Notes: generated by a model from the sequence alone, not told the origin. A stretch of 19,173 nt of DNA from Colimorpha sp045597945 (GCA_045597945.1 JAZLLD010000107.1:1-19173); one strand, 5' to 3'. Counted from the stretch's first letter, positions 8,269-16,398 are shown. Program-made: numbers and translations.

Positions 8269-8682
8269 ATGAAAAATCAATTCATCAAATTTATGGCCAT
8301 CGTGCTGGTGGCTATGGGAATGGGGCTGTCCGCCAGCTGTGAAAGAACTGAGAATGAAGGCCGGTTTGGTCGGGATTACTATTATAATCTGTATACTGAT
8401 TATCAAAATTATAACAACTCATCATTCAACGATTTTCAGCCCTTGTGGGATGTTAACGACCAAGGCGATGAGGTTGTGTGGATGCGCACTTTCCACGGCA
8501 CCCGTGAGGCATGCGACCAAATGGCGGTAGAGGCTTTTGAACAGATTCTCTCGCAGATCGACGACCAGTCGGCTTGTGCCAACCTCCATGGCGATGACTA
8601 TATGACTGCAATCATGCAGCGTGTGGAAGGCGGTCCCCACGACCTGAAGGCTAAGACTTGGACTGCCGACGGCGTCCGCTAA
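8269..8682 (+). CDS. Small hypothetical lipoprotein
   Basis: A 137-residue product with a lipoprotein signal. A short basic N-terminus is followed by a hydrophobic stretch and the lipobox 'LSASC' with Cys24. The Glu-Arg directly after the cysteine differs from the usual inner-membrane retention signals. The mature part is acidic and rich in Tyr and Asn near its start ('DYYYNLYTDYQNYNNSS'), then contains 'WMRTFHGTREACDQMAVEAFEQIL'. I do not recognise the family. A preceding 118-bp gap holds no promoter of the type used elsewhere. A structured region follows the stop codon. Confidence 0.75.
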   Translation: MKNQFIKFMAIVLVAMGMGLSASCERTENEGRFGRDYYYNLYTDYQNYNNSSFNDFQPLWDVNDQGDEVVWMRTFHGTREACDQMAVEAFEQILSQIDDQSACANLHGDDYMTAIMQRVEGGPHDLKAKTWTADGVR

Positions 8683-8708
8683 CGATTTCTTAGTGTGTAT
8701 TGACAATT

Positions 8709-8771
8709 GGCATTGGGTGCTGCCGGGTGGCAGTTCGAATGCCTTATAGAGGTTTGGTTTCACCTCGTATA
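8709..8771 (+). other. Two adjacent stem-loops between the lipoprotein gene and dnaX
   Basis: The first hairpin pairs GGCATT (8709-8714) with AATGCC (8738-8743) and, above an internal loop, CTGCC (8720-8724) with GGCAG (8729-8733). The second pairs TATAGAGGT (8745-8753) with ACCTC plus TATA (8762-8771), with one bulged G. Neither is followed by a T tract, so this is not a standard terminator. It could be the 3' end of the lipoprotein mRNA or a small RNA. Confidence 0.4.
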
Positions 8772-8830
8772 GGCCTTCCCCCATCCAAGGCTACATGCCA
8801 TTTTCATATATTTATTTATAAAAATCCCAT

Positions 8831-8856
8831 TATATCAGAAAAAATTCGTATCTTTG
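8831..8856 (+). promoter_or_regulatory. Bacteroidota-type promoter for dnaX
   Basis: TATAT at 8831-8835, 13 nt, then TATCTTTG at 8849-8856, preceded by TTCG and followed by CA. The expected transcript start leaves a leader of only about 20 nt before the ATG at 8883. The 9-mer GCACCGAAA occurs twice, just after the -7 box and just before the start codon. Confidence 0.78.
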
Positions 8857-8882
8857 CACCGAAATAATTTGTGCACCGAAAG

Positions 8883-9983
8883 ATGGAAAATTTTATCGTA
8901 TCAGCTCGTAAATACCGCCCCGAGACTTTTGAAAGTGTCGTGGGACAGAAACATATTACCACCACTTTGCAGAATGCTATCCGCACCGGCCAGCTTGCTC
9001 AGGCGTTCCTATTCTGCGGCCCCAGAGGTGTTGGCAAGACCACCTGCGCCCGTATCTTGGCCAAGACTATTAACTGCACCAACCTCACCTCTGAGGTGGA
9101 AGCTTGCAACCAATGTGACAGCTGCAAGGATTTTGCTAATGGCAGTTCGATGAATATCTTTGAGTTGGATGCCGCTTCACACAACAGTGTGGAAGACATC
9201 CGCGAGCTGGTAGAACAGGTTCATATCCCGCCCCAAACCGGCAAATATAAAGTCTATATCATCGATGAGGTTCACATGTTGTCGTCGGCTGCTTTCAATG
9301 CCTTTTTGAAGACTTTGGAAGAACCCCCTGCATATGCTAAGTTCATCTTGGCAACCACCGAAAAGCATAAGATTATTCCCACCATCCTGTCGCGCTGTCA
9401 AGTGTTCGACTTCAAGCGGATCCAGAGCGAGGATATAGTGGAGCATCTGCGTCATATTGCTGAGTCCGAGAGTGTGCAGTACGAGGAAGAAGCCCTGCAT
9501 ATTATCGCCCGCAAGGCTGAGGGCGGTCTGCGCGATGCGTTGTCGACTTTCGACCAGTTGGTGAACTTCACCCGTGGCAACCTTACTCGCCAGCTCTGCA
9601 ATGAGAACTTAAACATGCTGGATTCGGAATATTATTTCCGTCTGGTTGATTATTTCCGCGCAGGCGATATTTCCAATTCGTTGCTCCTCTACCAGGAAGT
9701 TATCGACCTGGGCTTCGATGGCCTGCATTTCATTACCGGACTGAGCGAACATCTGCGCAATCTGATGGTGTCTCTTGATCCGGCCACACACAAACTGATG
9801 GAAGTAGGCGACGCCTTCCGTGAGCGTTTCGGTGAGCAGGCCATCAACTGTGGTCTCGGTCTGTTGCTGCGTTATCTGGACATCTCGAACGACTATGAAT
9901 ACCGCTATAAGGACGCTGGCAACAAGCGACTTTTTGTGGAGGTGGCTCTGATGAAGCTTGCCGCATTGGTGTCGAATCCTTAG
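8883..9983 (+). CDS. dnaX: DNA polymerase III gamma/tau subunit, N-terminal clamp-loader part (ends at in-frame TAG)
   Basis: Clamp-loader AAA+ ATPase that opens and loads the sliding clamp. The 366-residue product has Walker A 'GPRGVGKT' (46-53), the DnaX zinc site with Cys65, 75, 78 and 81, Walker B 'VYIIDEVH' (DEVH at 128-131), the sensor segment 'ATTEKHKIIPTILSRC', and the collar domain III ending '...RLFVEVALMKLAALVSNP'. Translation stops at TAG 9981-9983, but the same frame continues without interruption for another 224 codons and encodes a DnaX C-terminal tail. The ATG at 8883 is preferred over a GTG at 8871 because homologues begin 'M-x-x-(F/Y)-I-V-S-A-R-K-Y-R-P'. If the TAG is genuine, this is a gamma-like product by position. 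The gene stands alone behind its own promoter. Confidence 0.95.
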   Translation: MENFIVSARKYRPETFESVVGQKHITTTLQNAIRTGQLAQAFLFCGPRGVGKTTCARILAKTINCTNLTSEVEACNQCDSCKDFANGSSMNIFELDAASHNSVEDIRELVEQVHIPPQTGKYKVYIIDEVHMLSSAAFNAFLKTLEEPPAYAKFILATTEKHKIIPTILSRCQVFDFKRIQSEDIVEHLRHIAESESVQYEEEALHIIARKAEGGLRDALSTFDQLVNFTRGNLTRQLCNENLNMLDSEYYFRLVDYFRAGDISNSLLLYQEVIDLGFDGLHFITGLSEHLRNLMVSLDPATHKLMEVGDAFRERFGEQAINCGLGLLLRYLDISNDYEYRYKDAGNKRLFVEVALMKLAALVSNP

Positions 9984-10655
9984 ATTGCAAGAGCGCCTCA
10001 GGCGGGACACGGAGACGATGCTAAGGCACCCATTAAGGGAGCCCAGTTCAGGGTACCCGAGACGGTGTTGAAGGTGGATGAGCCAAAGCCCATGGCTCCC
10101 ATGGCCGAGACTGTGCCCGTGGCGCCCAAAGCCGAAGCTGCACAGGTTGCACCCACGGCCGAGACCGAGTCGGAAGCACGACCCGCCGAGTCTGTGGCAC
10201 GTACTAAGGGAAGGCTGCGTAGAGTGGACTCTGTATCGCTGAAGATGGAGCAAGTTGAGATGCCGACCATAATGAATTCCGAGCGAAACAATCCTCCCCT
10301 CACTCAAGAAGGGCTCGAGGCCGTGTGGAAAGATATGCTGGAAGCCATGCGCGAGCCGATGCCAAAACTTTATGATGTTCTAGTGGATAAGGAGGTGAGG
10401 CTGACCGGCGACGACGAATTTGTGTTGGTGGTAAGCAACAGCTATACCGAGAACGAGATCAAGAATCACCTGATCCGAATGCTGACTTATCTGCGCAAGC
10501 GCAGTGGCCGACCTATGCTGAATTGCACTATGGACATCGTGCTGGTGGAGCGCGAAACTAAACCCTACACCGCCCGCGACAAATATGATGCCATGTTGCA
10601 GGAGAATCCCACACTCGACATGATGCGCGTGCTGTTCCCGGATGTGGAAATGTGA
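9984..10655 (+). CDS. dnaX: DnaX C-terminal (tau-specific) region, in frame after the TAG
   Basis: Same reading frame as the upstream dnaX part, open from the codon after TAG to TGA 10653-10655. It begins with a low-complexity Ala/Pro/Glu linker (about 100 residues, 'PMAPMAETVPVAPKAEAAQ'). It then forms a compact domain of about 115 residues from 'LTQEGLEAVWKDMLEAM' to 'LDMMRVLFPDVEM'. This matches the layout of the Bacteroidota DnaX tail, which links the clamp loader to the polymerase in tau. With readthrough the whole protein would be 590 codons, the usual size. Independent starts exist only inside the linker (GTG 10065, ATG 10092, ATG 10101). The conserved downstream domain shows no further stops, so the tail is not visibly decayed. 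Confidence 0.85.
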   Translation: MARAPQAGHGDDAKAPIKGAQFRVPETVLKVDEPKPMAPMAETVPVAPKAEAAQVAPTAETESEARPAESVARTKGRLRRVDSVSLKMEQVEMPTIMNSERNNPPLTQEGLEAVWKDMLEAMREPMPKLYDVLVDKEVRLTGDDEFVLVVSNSYTENEIKNHLIRMLTYLRKRSGRPMLNCTMDIVLVERETKPYTARDKYDAMLQENPTLDMMRVLFPDVEM

Positions 10656-10722
10656 TTTGTGCGGACAATTGTCGAGGTGCTTGAAGAACAAAAATTCGTT
10701 ATTAATATAATAAGTAGCAAAC

Positions 10723-11988
10723 ATGACCTATGTCGTTTTAGGATTACTGATATTTTGTGCGCATTTGTTCAATGCGTGGTTCAGCAGTAGACGCATACCT
10801 GATGTGTTGCTGCTGATGGTTATTGGCATCATCATTGGTCCGGTCACGGGATGGGTGGCGGTGGAGAGCATGGGCGAAGTGGGACCAGTGCTGGCCTCAC
10901 TGACACTCCTCTTCATCCTCTTCGACAGTGGTATAGACATGCGTCTTTCCATGGTTCGCCAATACTGGACTGGTGTGGTGCAGGTGACGTTCTCCTCCTT
11001 TGTGCTGTCGATGGCGGGAGTCACATTTTTCGCCCATTATCTGTTGCTCCTTACTTGGCAGACTTCATTGATGCTGGGCTCTATGGTGTCGGGTACGGCG
11101 GCCGCCATCGTCATCCCCTTGGTGAGGCAGATGCGCGTTAGCGACAAAACCCGCGTCATGCTAACCTTGGAATCGGCCATCTCCGGCATCTTGAGCATCG
11201 TGGTCTCGCTGGCCCTGATGGAAGGATTCAAACTGGGTAACCTAAGTGTGGGAATGATGCTGGGTAACGTACTGGCATCTATTATCATGGCTTTGCTGGT
11301 AGGCCTGGTTGGCGGAATCCTGTGGGCCTCGTTCATGGAGCGCGTGCGTAAGTTGCAGAACTCCATGTTCCTGACGCCGGCCTTTGTGTTTGTACTCTAC
11401 GGCGTATCGGAAATAATGGGCTTCAGCGGTGCCATTGCCGCCCTCACATTCGGTCTGGTACTAGGCAATCCCAGGTACTTTGGCGAAGGCATATTTAAGC
11501 GGTTCAGTCTCCATAAGATGTCGCCCCTGCAAGACCGTGAGAAGAGTTTTTTCAAAGAATTTGTTTTTATTTTAAAGACTTATTTCTTTGTATATATAGG
11601 CATCTGCATTCCCTTTAATAATGGTTTGGCACTGGCCTACGGTGCCATGATTTCTGTTGTGCTATACGGCCTCCGTTTCGTGCTGGTGAAATTTGTGGGA
11701 AAGAACAATACGGCACAAGACAAGCTGACGGTGTCGATGATGATACCCAAAGGCCTGGTATCTGCGGTGTTGGCCTCTATGCCCGAGCAGATGAACCACG
11801 CAGTGGGCTATGAGATGATTCCGGGCGCCACCATGGTGAAAGAAATCACCTATGCGGTCATCTTCTTCTCCATCATCTGTTGCTCGGTGCTCGTGCTGCT
11901 CTCCAGTAAGCATTTGGTCAAGGAACAACAAGAACTGATTGATAACAAGATAACTGAAAATGAAACTCATGAAATCGAGAGTATTTAA
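10723..11988 (+). CDS. Monovalent cation:proton antiporter (CPA/NhaP-like)
   Basis: A 421-residue, very hydrophobic protein with about 11-12 predicted membrane helices. It has the layout of the Na+/H+ exchanger fold: an early 'RRIPDVLLLMVIGIIIGP' helix pair, 'LLFILFDSGIDM', a glycine-rich 'GSMVSGTAAAIVIPL', and a late 'MIPKGLVSAVLAS'. It would exchange Na+ or K+ for H+ at the inner membrane. The helix motif that usually carries the ion-binding acidic residue (E-S-x-x-N/S-D) reads 'LESAISGIL' here, with Gly155 where Asp is expected. This substitution may affect transport. The short charged tail 'KITENETHEIES' is cytoplasmic. The 3' end overlaps the next gene by 29 bp, implying cotranscription. 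The ion specificity cannot be told from the sequence. Confidence 0.85.
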   Translation: MTYVVLGLLIFCAHLFNAWFSSRRIPDVLLLMVIGIIIGPVTGWVAVESMGEVGPVLASLTLLFILFDSGIDMRLSMVRQYWTGVVQVTFSSFVLSMAGVTFFAHYLLLLTWQTSLMLGSMVSGTAAAIVIPLVRQMRVSDKTRVMLTLESAISGILSIVVSLALMEGFKLGNLSVGMMLGNVLASIIMALLVGLVGGILWASFMERVRKLQNSMFLTPAFVFVLYGVSEIMGFSGAIAALTFGLVLGNPRYFGEGIFKRFSLHKMSPLQDREKSFFKEFVFILKTYFFVYIGICIPFNNGLALAYGAMISVVLYGLRFVLVKFVGKNNTAQDKLTVSMMIPKGLVSAVLASMPEQMNHAVGYEMIPGATMVKEITYAVIFFSIICCSVLVLLSSKHLVKEQQELIDNKITENETHEIESI

Positions 11989-12799
11989 GGTATTGGGCAT
12001 TATGGCTTTCGTCTTGTCCGTAGCCTGCGTTGCTGGATGCGCCAAGGACGACAGAGTGAAGCCTGTAATCAATTATGCTGAGGATGTCGAAGGCTATCTG
12101 CTAGTCGGCAATGGCAACAGTCACAACATCTTGTCGGCATTCATGCACAAGAACAATGCCGGCCAGTTCGACTGCATATTCTTTGTGGAAAATGGTGTTT
12201 CGATGGAAGTTGAGTTTCCTAATCTGCCCGAAATAACCAACTTCACCATTGGACAAGACTGCACTACTGCCAGACTGAGCTACGGCAACGGACAGAGTGT
12301 CAAACTCTCAGACGGGGTGTTTGCCATAGAGGGAAATACTGGCAGCCGGGTCTTTCGTCTGCGTGGTGTGCTGGAGAACGGCGACTCTATCCATCTCCTT
12401 TATCGTGGATTTGTTCAGGATGCAACCACACCTACAGGCAGAGGCTATGCGGTGATGAACCAACAATACTTCCAGCTCGACGAGGCCTGGGTGGCTAAAG
12501 AGAACGGCCAGTACCGCTACTACTTTTCCAGCGAGGACTTTGCCACCCTGCTCGGCATCAATAGTAGCCAGTTGCTCACAACCGGCAATTATGCCGTGGG
12601 GCAGCAGGAATCGGTTCAGATGGATGTGGTGCTCTATCGCCTAGGCGACAATACGATGATGAGCTATCTTGAAACAGGCCTCATTACTGTGGATTCCGCC
12701 GCCGATGGCTTCACTATCTGCATCTTAGGTTACAACGCAAATTCCACTCTCGACCTCATGTACAATGGCCGTGTGTTGCAATACGGCCTCATCAATTAG
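11960..12799 (+). CDS. Hypothetical lipoprotein
   Basis: A 279-residue product with a lipoprotein signal peptide and lipobox 'CVAGC' (Cys27, or Cys24 if the ATG at 11969 is used). The mature part is rich in beta-strand-like alternation and aromatic residues ('YRYYFSSEDF', 'QYFQLDEAWV'), suggesting a beta-sandwich or barrel-like envelope protein. I do not recognise the family. It overlaps the antiporter gene by 20-29 bp and is followed 10 bp later by dapF, so it belongs to the antiporter-dapF-ligA transcription run. The choice between the two nearby ATGs is open; the second gives a more usual signal-peptide length. Confidence 0.8.
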   Translation: MKLMKSRVFKVLGIMAFVLSVACVAGCAKDDRVKPVINYAEDVEGYLLVGNGNSHNILSAFMHKNNAGQFDCIFFVENGVSMEVEFPNLPEITNFTIGQDCTTARLSYGNGQSVKLSDGVFAIEGNTGSRVFRLRGVLENGDSIHLLYRGFVQDATTPTGRGYAVMNQQYFQLDEAWVAKENGQYRYYFSSEDFATLLGINSSQLLTTGNYAVGQQESVQMDVVLYRLGDNTMMSYLETGLITVDSAADGFTICILGYNANSTLDLMYNGRVLQYGLIN

Positions 12800-12809
12800 A
12801 CTTATTGAA

Positions 12810-13595
12810 ATGAAAGAATACACCTTTTATAAGTTCGACGGTGCCGGAAACGACTTTGTGCTGATAGATGACCGGCAAGGCGATGTGGACCTCAGTGCCG
12901 AGCAAATATCTCATATCTGCCACCGCCGTTCTGGCGTGGGTGCCGACGGACTGATGCTGATGCAGTCTGGCCCCGAAGGTTTCGATTTTAGAATGCGCTA
13001 CTTCAATTCCGATGGACACCCCGCATCCATGTGTGGAAATGGCGGACGCTGCATCGCCATGTTTGCCCACATGTTGCAGATAGCTGGCAACCAAGACTGT
13101 CTGCGTTTCCTGGCCGACGATGGCCCTCACGAAGCCGTAATCGTGCGGTGGGATGGCCACCACGGTGTTGTGCGACTGGGCATGCGCGATGTGCCCGAGT
13201 CCGAGGTGTCCTCGGTGTTGGATGGTAAACTACTGAACACCGGCGTGCCCCATTATGTTCAGCAAGTGGACAACCTGGACGAATATGATGTCGTGGCCAA
13301 CGGCAGACGTCTGCGGTTCCACGAGGCCATGGGCGAGGATGGTGCCAATATCAACTTTGTTGAGCCTATGGCCGACGGCGTGCTCAAGGTGCGCACCTAT
13401 GAGCGCGGTGTGGAAGATGAAACCTGGGCTTGCGGCACCGGGGTGACGGCTTGCGCTATTGCCACCGGAGTCTGCCGGCTGAAAGCCGTGGGCGGCGACT
13501 TTGAAGTGTCCTACTGCCATGCTGACGGCCGCTATTCGCAGGTCTTCCTCCAGGGCCCCGTATCACTTAATTTCACCGGAAAAATAACAATCTAA
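12810..13595 (+). CDS. dapF: Diaminopimelate epimerase
   Basis: Converts LL-diaminopimelate to the meso form for lysine and peptidoglycan synthesis. The PLP-independent mechanism uses two cysteines. Both are present: Cys75 in 'ASMCGNGGRC' and Cys208 in 'TWACGTGVTAC'. 'KFDGAGNDFVLID' at the N-terminus, 'GVGADGLM' and 'GANINFVE' are further family motifs. At 261 residues the length is normal. The ATG at 12810 is chosen because the conserved 'F-x-K-F-x-G-x-G-N-D-F' starts a few residues later; an upstream alternative at 12765 would run into the preceding gene. The stop codon is separated from ligA by a single base, so the two are surely cotranscribed. Confidence 0.97.
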   Translation: MKEYTFYKFDGAGNDFVLIDDRQGDVDLSAEQISHICHRRSGVGADGLMLMQSGPEGFDFRMRYFNSDGHPASMCGNGGRCIAMFAHMLQIAGNQDCLRFLADDGPHEAVIVRWDGHHGVVRLGMRDVPESEVSSVLDGKLLNTGVPHYVQQVDNLDEYDVVANGRRLRFHEAMGEDGANINFVEPMADGVLKVRTYERGVEDETWACGTGVTACAIATGVCRLKAVGGDFEVSYCHADGRYSQVFLQGPVSLNFTGKITI

Positions 13596-13596
13596 T

Positions 13597-15672
13597 ATGG
13601 ACCTCTTTTCTGCTCCCGCTCCCGACAGTGCCCGCCAACGTGTAGCCGAGCTCACTCAGCTCATCGACCACTATAACTACGAATACTACATGAACGACAC
13701 CTCGCTGGTGAGCGATTTTGAGTTCGACGCACTCCTGCGTGAGCTCATCGACCTAGAACGGCAATACCCAGAGTTGTCGCTGCCCACTTCACCCACGCGC
13801 CGTGTGGGTGGCGAGGTGAACAAGACATTCCGCCAGGTGGAACACCGCTTCCCCATGCTTTCGCTAGGCAACACCTATAGCATTGAAGAGATTGAAGAAT
13901 TTGAGGCTCGCACCCGCAAACTGCTTGATGGTGTGCCATTCACCTATACCTGCGAGCTGAAATACGACGGTGTGGCTATCGGCCTCACCTACAGACACGG
14001 TCAGCTAGTCCAAGCCGTTACTCGTGGCAATGGGGCTGTGGGCGACGATATCACATCCAATGCCCGCACAATCCCCACCATTCCCTTGCGGCTCCAGGGC
14101 GATTATCCAGATGATTTCGAGGCTCGTGGCGAAGTTGTATATCCATTCGAAGCCTTCGAGGCAATGAACCGTCAGCGCGAGACCGATGGTGACGAGCCCT
14201 TTGCCAACCCCCGCAACGCTGCCAGCGGTTCGCTCAAGCTGCAGAACTCTGCCGAGTGCGCCAAGCGCAAACTCATGTTCTGCATGTATTTCATGATGCT
14301 GCCCGCCGACGAAGAGAACAGCCTGGATCTCTCCACCCATTATGGTCGCCTGCAGAAGGCAAAGGCCATGGGGTTCAAAGTCCAGCCATATATCACCGAG
14401 TGCAAGGATATCACCGAGATCAAGTCTTTCATTGACTATTGGGACAAAGAGCGCTGGAACCTGCCCTTCGGCATCGACGGCGTGGTTATCAAAGTCAACC
14501 AGACCGCACTGTGGAACTCACTGGGCATGACAGCCAAGTCTCCGCGTTGGGCCATCGCCTACAAGTTTAAGGCTGAACGTGTCAGCACGCCATTGCAGGA
14601 AGTTACCTATCAGGTAGGACGCACCGGAGTTGTTACCCCCGTGGCCAACATGCAGCCCGTGTGGCTGGGCGGCACCACCGTGCGCCGAGCCACCTTGTGC
14701 AATGCCGACTTCATGTCAAAACTAGATATCCACCAGGGCGACCACTTGCTAGTCGAAAAGGGAGGTGAAATCATCCCAAAAATTGTGGGCGTCGACCTCG
14801 ACCTGCGCCAGCCTGGCGCACCTTTGGTGGAATTCACCAAAATCTGTCCCATCTGTGGCACACCTCTGGTACGGGCCGAGGGCGAAGCTGGCTTCTACTG
14901 CCCTAACCAGGATGGTTGCCTTCCCCAGTTATTGGGCCATCTCGAACATTTCGTCAGCCGCAAGGCCATGAATATCGACAGCTTGGGCAGCGAGCGACTG
15001 AAGTTGCTCTATGAAGCCGGGCTCGTGAAGAATGTGGCTGACCTCTATGACCTTCGGCGCGACCAACTCATTGGCCTTGAAAGCACCGGTGCCGATGCAG
15101 CCAAGGCCACCATTCAGGAAAAAGGAGCCGACAATATCCTTAAGGCCCTTGACCAATCCAAGCAGGTGCCCTTTGAACGCGTACTGTTCGCCTTGGGCAT
15201 ACGCTATGTTGGTGAGGTGGGAGCCAAGAAACTCGCACGATACTTCGGCAGTATGGATGCGTTGATGGAGGCAAACGTAATGGAACTGTCTATGGTCGAC
15301 GACATTGGCGAGGTAACAGCCGTGGCCATCTACGACTATCTCAACAACCCAGATCACCGCACCATGATCCAACGCCTCAAGGCAGCCGGACTGCAGATGA
15401 CCATGGTCGACAACCGAGTGAGCCACATTCTCGACGGCCTCACCATTGTCGTCAGCGGCACCTTCGAGCACTTCTCACGCGAAGAGATTAAAGCCACCAT
15501 TGAACAGCACGGAGGTAAGGCCAGTGGCAGCATCAGCGGCAAGACTTCCTTCCTGCTAGCCGGAGCCAAAGTGGGCCCTGAGAAGCTCAAAAAAGCCGAA
15601 AAACTGGGTGTCGAAATCAAAGATGAGCAGTGGCTTCTCGACCAGATTGCCACCGCCAAGACCTCAGAATAA
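13597..15672 (+). CDS. ligA: NAD+-dependent DNA ligase
   Basis: Seals nicks in DNA during replication and repair using NAD+. The 691-residue product has every expected domain. These are the N-terminal Ia region ('HYNYEYYMND' tyrosines), the adenylation motif 'ELKYDGVAIGL' with Lys122, the 'GDDITSNARTI' and 'NPRNAASGSLK' motifs, and an OB-fold. A zinc finger follows with Cys417, 420, 435 and 441, then the helix-hairpin-helix region ('FALGIRYVGEVGAKKLA') and a C-terminal BRCT domain (about residues 610-691, 'VVSGTFEHFSREEIK'). It begins one base after the dapF stop. No hairpin terminator follows; instead an A-rich stretch leads to a new promoter. Confidence 0.98.
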   Translation: MDLFSAPAPDSARQRVAELTQLIDHYNYEYYMNDTSLVSDFEFDALLRELIDLERQYPELSLPTSPTRRVGGEVNKTFRQVEHRFPMLSLGNTYSIEEIEEFEARTRKLLDGVPFTYTCELKYDGVAIGLTYRHGQLVQAVTRGNGAVGDDITSNARTIPTIPLRLQGDYPDDFEARGEVVYPFEAFEAMNRQRETDGDEPFANPRNAASGSLKLQNSAECAKRKLMFCMYFMMLPADEENSLDLSTHYGRLQKAKAMGFKVQPYITECKDITEIKSFIDYWDKERWNLPFGIDGVVIKVNQTALWNSLGMTAKSPRWAIAYKFKAERVSTPLQEVTYQVGRTGVVTPVANMQPVWLGGTTVRRATLCNADFMSKLDIHQGDHLLVEKGGEIIPKIVGVDLDLRQPGAPLVEFTKICPICGTPLVRAEGEAGFYCPNQDGCLPQLLGHLEHFVSRKAMNIDSLGSERLKLLYEAGLVKNVADLYDLRRDQLIGLESTGADAAKATIQEKGADNILKALDQSKQVPFERVLFALGIRYVGEVGAKKLARYFGSMDALMEANVMELSMVDDIGEVTAVAIYDYLNNPDHRTMIQRLKAAGLQMTMVDNRVSHILDGLTIVVSGTFEHFSREEIKATIEQHGGKASGSISGKTSFLLAGAKVGPEKLKKAEKLGVEIKDEQWLLDQIATAKTSE

Positions 15673-15698
15673 AAAAGAAAAAACATAAAAAAAATAAA

Positions 15699-15724
15699 TA
15701 TATCGCAAAATAATCGTATCTTTG
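15699..15724 (+). promoter_or_regulatory. Bacteroidota-type promoter for the GH25-like/outer-membrane protein unit
   Basis: TATAT at 15699-15703, 13 nt, then TATCTTTG at 15717-15724, preceded by ATCG and followed by CA. The leader to the ATG at 15757 would be about 25 nt. Confidence 0.77.
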
Positions 15725-15756
15725 CAAATTGTTTTAAAGAAATAAAAATACCTATT

Positions 15757-16398
15757 ATGCGCAAAATATTACTCACCCTCCTTCTGGCTTTGCCCCTGAT
15801 GGCAGCCGCACAAACCACCGCCCCCATGGGCATTTTAGTTTCTCAGAATCAAGGTACTGTCGATTGGCCTACCGTACACGAAGAGAACGACCTAGACTTT
15901 GTCTACATCATGGCCACCAACGGTGCTTCCGTCGTTGACCAACGCTGTGGCACCAACCTCGGCCAGGCCGCCAAGGCCGGTTTTGCTGTGGGCGCAGTCC
16001 ATCGCTACGACCGTCATTTCTCGGCCCAGGGTCAGCTCGACAACTTCAAAGCAGCCGTCAAAGGCCATAAACTCAGCCTTGCCCCTGCCGTCTATGTGGT
16101 TCCCGACGCCTACGACATCAATGTAAAACGCATCGACATGCTCCTCCAGCTCATGGAGAAAGAGTTCGGTGTCAAACCCCTCATCATGGCCAGCCAGGAA
16201 GCCTACCTCAAATATTTCAACCTTGAGCGCTATGCCTCCTACCATGTGGTCATCGTCAGCGGCGGTCTCAAATTCCCTGCCACCCGCTACACCCTCTGGC
16301 AGTACACCGACAAGGAGAAAGTTGCCGGTATCCTCGAGTATGTCCCCGGCCTCAAACTCCACCAGACCTACAAGATTGCCAATATCAGCGTCAAATAA
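15757..16398 (+). CDS. Secreted GH25 (lysozyme)-like protein lacking the catalytic acids
   Basis: A 213-residue exported protein with signal peptide 'MRKILLTLLLALPLMAAAQ'. The mature part follows the GH25 muramidase template from end to end: 'MGILVSQNQGTVDWPTV', 'LDFVYIMATNGASVVD', 'AAKAGFAVGAVHRYDRHF', 'EFGVKPLIMASQEAYLKYF' and the closing 'YTLWQYTDKEKVAGI'. In active enzymes these segments read G-I-D-V-S, K-A-T-E-G and P-x-x-D-x-E. Here the Asp is Leu27, the Glu is Asn55, and the D-x-E pair falls at Tyr113/Val115 ('PAVYVVPD'). It therefore looks like a non-catalytic member, perhaps a glycan-binding or scaffolding protein. It is the first gene of a two-gene unit, 3 bp ahead of an outer-membrane beta-barrel gene. 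Confidence 0.82.
   Translation: MRKILLTLLLALPLMAAAQTTAPMGILVSQNQGTVDWPTVHEENDLDFVYIMATNGASVVDQRCGTNLGQAAKAGFAVGAVHRYDRHFSAQGQLDNFKAAVKGHKLSLAPAVYVVPDAYDINVKRIDMLLQLMEKEFGVKPLIMASQEAYLKYFNLERYASYHVVIVSGGLKFPATRYTLWQYTDKEKVAGILEYVPGLKLHQTYKIANISVK

Noticed and set aside
8871..8882. GTG start for dnaX, four codons upstream
   Set aside because: The ATG at 8883 matches the conserved N-terminus, and the GTG would lie only a few bases after the likely transcription start.
9981..9983. TAG as a reassigned sense codon across the genome
   Set aside because: Other genes in the window end cleanly at TAG (2406-2408, 12797-12799), so this organism uses TAG as a stop.
12765..12809. Earlier start for dapF
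   Set aside because: It would add 15 non-conserved residues and overlap the lipoprotein gene. The ATG at 12810 lies just before the conserved motif.
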